9,038 bases of DNA, from contig DAOVUC010000050.1 of NCBI GenBank assembly GCA_030632765.1, positions 1-9,038 of the forward strand, written 5' to 3'. Position 1 is the stretch's first letter; each line of letters opens with the position of its first letter. The position numbers and the translations under genes were made by a program. The notes below the pieces were generated by a model. It saw only the letters and a program-made list of their open reading frames with translations, ran no database searches and was not told the origin of the DNA. Source of the DNA: Candidatus Dadabacteria bacterium. GTDB taxonomy: Bacteria; Desulfobacterota_D; UBA1144; Nemesobacterales; UBA2774. Shown here piece after piece: positions 6,613-9,038 of this stretch.

Positions 6613-8121
6613 TCAAGTGCTGACTTCATTTCTGTCCTTAAATATGGTGTTTAATAACTCTTCGCCAAATGGAGATGCGGTTTTAATATCTTCTTTTGAG
6701 ATTTCGACGTTGTTAAGATATTGGAGCCTTAAAACATCTGAATCTGAGAATTCAGGTATCACGTACCCAAAAAAGAACCCGAGTTCGCGGAGCCGTGAAG
6801 CTAAGTATCCAGCCCCCTTATTGTTTAAAGGAAGGTCAACGTATATGCAATCAATTCTCTGCAGGCATAGTTGCTTTAGGTGGAAACGGACTTCTTCTAA
6901 AGTACTTTTCCCGAATTTGCTGACCGTGATAATACCTTGATTATGGTCTGAGCGGATGGAGACTGTCATATGACCATTCCCCTTTTTAGAATACTTGGAG
7001 TTGTTATTTTCAGAGATATACTCCCTCTCAAATCCAATACGGCCATATATTGTCTCAATCATATCTTGATATATCTCCGGCACATAAACTTTAACAGCCT
7101 TACTTTTAAGAATAGGTGTAAACATGAGAGCGATCGACTGGCGTCTTGGTTTCTCTTGCGTGGATATATTTTCAAAGGACACTGTCCCAGGGCTATAACC
7201 TAGAAGAAACCCTGTTTCGCTTGAGCCAAGTTCAAGACTTCCTTTCTGGCTATATGGATGTACTGTTACCGCTTCTCCATAAACTCCTACCACTCCTTTA
7301 GAGGCGGCATGCTCGGTTAAATAAATTTTCATTTTTGGAAAAATGCCGTGTCCACGATAGCGCGGATCAACAACAGCCTCTCCTGATTCACCGACTTTGG
7401 CCCCTGGTTTGCTGAAAATGAGGGCAAGGTGGCCTATTAGCTCCCCGTCGCTGCTGTAGGCACCGCATGATGACATTACATCTGCGTGCAGGCGAGCTTC
7501 GATCTGTTCGGGATAATACATGAATTCGTTGGCATAAGTGTAGCCGTAACATTTATAGACTAATCTCACTAGTTCGTGAACCTTGCTATGTTCGAAAATG
7601 TCTATTTTGATTTCCGCATCCGGGCCTACAGGCTCTATTTTTAAATGGTTATGATGTTCTGAAATATCCATCTCGTCTCTGATATCAGTAGCAGGCAGGC
7701 TCTTCACTATCTCTGTCCTGTTCCCCTGATTTCCTAAGGTGTAGAAATGAACTTGATCCGCGTAGCCTTTGGATAGATATGATTTGAACCGTTCGTCTTC
7801 GCCATGTTCAAGGTTCTCATAATCAAATGGTAGTCCCTTGTCTTGAAGTGCTATCACTAGAGTGTGAAGACGTTTTAATATAGCAACTTCAATCGGTTTG
7901 CAGGTATCTCCTTGAAATCCGTATTTAACGATATTTTCGAAAATTTCGATAAGAACCTTATCAAGATTGGTAGTTTCTTTTTTATTTATTCCACTGGCTT
8001 GAGCAATATCACTAACGACATCAACAATAGCGCTCAAATACCTTTCTTCCGGCATTATCCTAAGGGTTGCTATTTCCTGCTCAGACGAGTTTTCTTGAGA
8101 GGGGTCTGAATTCTTATTCAT
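6613..8121 (-). CDS. RsbW-like ATPase domain fused to a GNAT acetyltransferase (502 aa)
   Basis: The N-terminal part (about 18-145) looks like a HATPase_c_2 domain of the anti-sigma-factor kinase (RsbW/SpoIIAB) type: the N box reads E59-I-F-E-N63-I-V-K-Y-G68, the G1 box D94-K-G-L-P-F-D100, and a degenerate G2 region GNQGNRTEIVK (130-140). The middle (about 172-320) carries a GNAT acetyl-CoA motif A, VDPRYRGHGIFPKMK (251-265), with R254-x-x-G257-x-G259. IYGRIGFERE (358-367) is another GNAT-like segment. The C-terminal 110 residues (FFFGYVIPEF, LRLQYLNN) may be a second, degenerate GNAT lobe. No membrane segment is seen. The start at ATG 8121 keeps the first ATPase strand intact, though its ribosome site is weak. 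It begins 16 nt after lpd on the same strand, suggesting one transcript and possible translational coupling. A role in regulated protein or small-molecule acylation is inference; partner and substrate are unknown. Confidence 0.78.
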   Translation of the reverse strand: MNKNSDPSQENSSEQEIATLRIMPEERYLSAIVDVVSDIAQASGINKKETTNLDKVLIEIFENIVKYGFQGDTCKPIEVAILKRLHTLVIALQDKGLPFDYENLEHGEDERFKSYLSKGYADQVHFYTLGNQGNRTEIVKSLPATDIRDEMDISEHHNHLKIEPVGPDAEIKIDIFEHSKVHELVRLVYKCYGYTYANEFMYYPEQIEARLHADVMSSCGAYSSDGELIGHLALIFSKPGAKVGESGEAVVDPRYRGHGIFPKMKIYLTEHAASKGVVGVYGEAVTVHPYSQKGSLELGSSETGFLLGYSPGTVSFENISTQEKPRRQSIALMFTPILKSKAVKVYVPEIYQDMIETIYGRIGFEREYISENNNSKYSKKGNGHMTVSIRSDHNQGIITVSKFGKSTLEEVRFHLKQLCLQRIDCIYVDLPLNNKGAGYLASRLRELGFFFGYVIPEFSDSDVLRLQYLNNVEISKEDIKTASPFGEELLNTIFKDRNEVST

Positions 8122-8137
8122 GTCTTAAATTCTATCA

Positions 8138-9038
8138 TTATCTTTTAGGTTTATACATGTGTGTACTAAGACCGTAGTAAACTTCAGCCGCCTCCATTAC
8201 CGTTTCAGATAAAGTGGGATGAGCATGTATCGTAAGCTCTATATCTGAGGCAAGTGCTGACATTTCGATTGCTAAAACGCCCTCGGCAATCAACTCTCCT
8301 GCCCCGGAGCCTACAATACCCATACCCAATACTCTGTCAGTCTCGGGGTCTATAATTAGCTTAGTCACACCGTCATTTCTATTGAGTGTAGTAGCACGTC
8401 CCGAAGCTCCCCAAGGGAATCTGGCTACTTTTATCTTTATGTTTTTTTCTTTCGCCTCGGTCTCGGTAAGTCCGCACCATGCGATTTCAGGATCGGTAAA
8501 TACGACAGCCGGAATGGCATTAGGCTCAAAGACTACGTTCTTTCCAACGAGCACTTGTGCTACAACGCGCCCTTCATGTGTGGCTTTGTGGGCTAACATC
8601 GGCTCTCCCGCGACGTCCCCAATTGCAAATATGTTGGGATCAGACGTTCTTCTTTGCCCGTCTATTTTTATAAATCCCTTGTTGTCAATTTGTACCTTTG
8701 TGTTTTCCAGTCCCAGGTGCTCTGAGTTAGGTTTTCTTCCTACTGATACAAGCACTTTATCAAATATAGACCCTTTATTCTCTATAGCTTCATCCTCAAA
8801 TTTAACTTGTAAGCCCTTTTTAGTTTCTTTCATATCTACAACTTTAGTGTTCAGCATTATTGATTCATAAATATGCTCAGAGCTTTTTTGTAGCACCCTT
8901 ACCAGATTTCTGTCGACCCCCTGCATAAGCCTTGACGTCATCTCGACAACTGATACTTTTGTTCCTAAAGCCGCATATACCGTTCCGAGTTCAAGGCCGA
9001 TATATCCCCCACCTACTACCAGCATAGTTTTTGGAATA
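8138..9038 (-). CDS. lpdA: Dihydrolipoamide dehydrogenase (E3), N-terminus beyond the window
   Basis: The last 299 or so residues of a flavoprotein disulfide reductase that reoxidises dihydrolipoamide with NAD+ in 2-oxoacid dehydrogenase complexes and the glycine cleavage system. The visible part starts in the NAD-binding domain with VVGGGYIGLELGTVYAALG. It continues through VSVGRKPNSE, the second FAD-contact motif IFAIGDVAGEPMLAHKATHEG, and the dimer-interface domain with PAVVFTDPEIAWCGLTE, FPWGASGRA and the catalytic His-Glu dyad in HAHPTLSE (His codon at 8219-8221). These match the E. coli Lpd branch closely and the C-terminus is complete. About 170 N-terminal residues, including the CxxxxC redox disulfide, lie to the right and cannot be checked. 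The likely neighbours there are E1/E2 subunits. The ATPase-GNAT gene follows after 16 nt. Confidence 0.95.
   Translation of the reverse strand, partial: IPKTMLVVGGGYIGLELGTVYAALGTKVSVVEMTSRLMQGVDRNLVRVLQKSSEHIYESIMLNTKVVDMKETKKGLQVKFEDEAIENKGSIFDKVLVSVGRKPNSEHLGLENTKVQIDNKGFIKIDGQRRTSDPNIFAIGDVAGEPMLAHKATHEGRVVAQVLVGKNVVFEPNAIPAVVFTDPEIAWCGLTETEAKEKNIKIKVARFPWGASGRATTLNRNDGVTKLIIDPETDRVLGMGIVGSGAGELIAEGVLAIEMSALASDIELTIHAHPTLSETVMEAAEVYYGLSTHMYKPKR

Noticed and set aside
6611..6625. Hairpin AGTCA-AGTGC-TGACT between the SDR and ATPase-GNAT genes
   Set aside because: The stem is only five pairs, it overlaps the stop codon of the minus-strand gene, and no T tract follows on either strand.

Overview
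The window reads as an ordinary bacterial chromosome segment of fairly low to middling G+C, dense with genes on both strands. The set is housekeeping and metabolic: a lactate-utilisation Fe-S protein, a nicotinamidase-like hydrolase, HinT, isoleucyl-tRNA synthetase and dihydrolipoamide dehydrogenase. No phage, transposon, CRISPR, tRNA or rRNA sequence was seen. Protein styles suggest a Gram-negative-like or deep-branching bacterium, but I cannot name a phylum from sequence alone.

Layout, left to right. Positions 1-770 (minus) hold almost all of a LutA-type cysteine-rich (CCG) domain protein, whose stop probably straddles the window edge. It is divergent from a 357-residue nicotinamidase/isochorismatase-fold hydrolase (890-1963, plus); their two predicted sigma-70 promoters overlap physically at 802-833. 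A predicted promoter then leads to a short histidine-triad gene, hinT (2023-2364, plus), which meets the 3' end of ileS (5225-2379, minus) with only 14 bp between them. Upstream of ileS on the same strand lies a 114-residue protein I do not recognise (5732-5388), with its own near-consensus promoter. Divergent from it is a short-chain dehydrogenase/reductase gene (5869-6582, plus) cut by one in-frame TAA at codon 122. The right end is a minus-strand pair: the C-terminal two thirds of dihydrolipoamide dehydrogenase (9038-8138), followed after 16 nt by a 502-residue fusion of an RsbW-like ATPase domain to a GNAT acetyltransferase region (8121-6613).

How the genes relate: lpd and the ATPase-GNAT gene look like one operon. 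The rest look like single-gene units, judged from strand switches and individual predicted promoters. I found no convincing intrinsic terminator. The points most worth a second look are the ATPase-GNAT fusion beside lpd, the loss of three of the four expected zinc-ligand cysteines at the C-terminus of IleRS, the SDR gene broken by a single stop codon (and also lacking the catalytic Ser), and a sharp change in G+C inside the nicotinamidase-like gene. I did not find a clearly novel multi-gene system.
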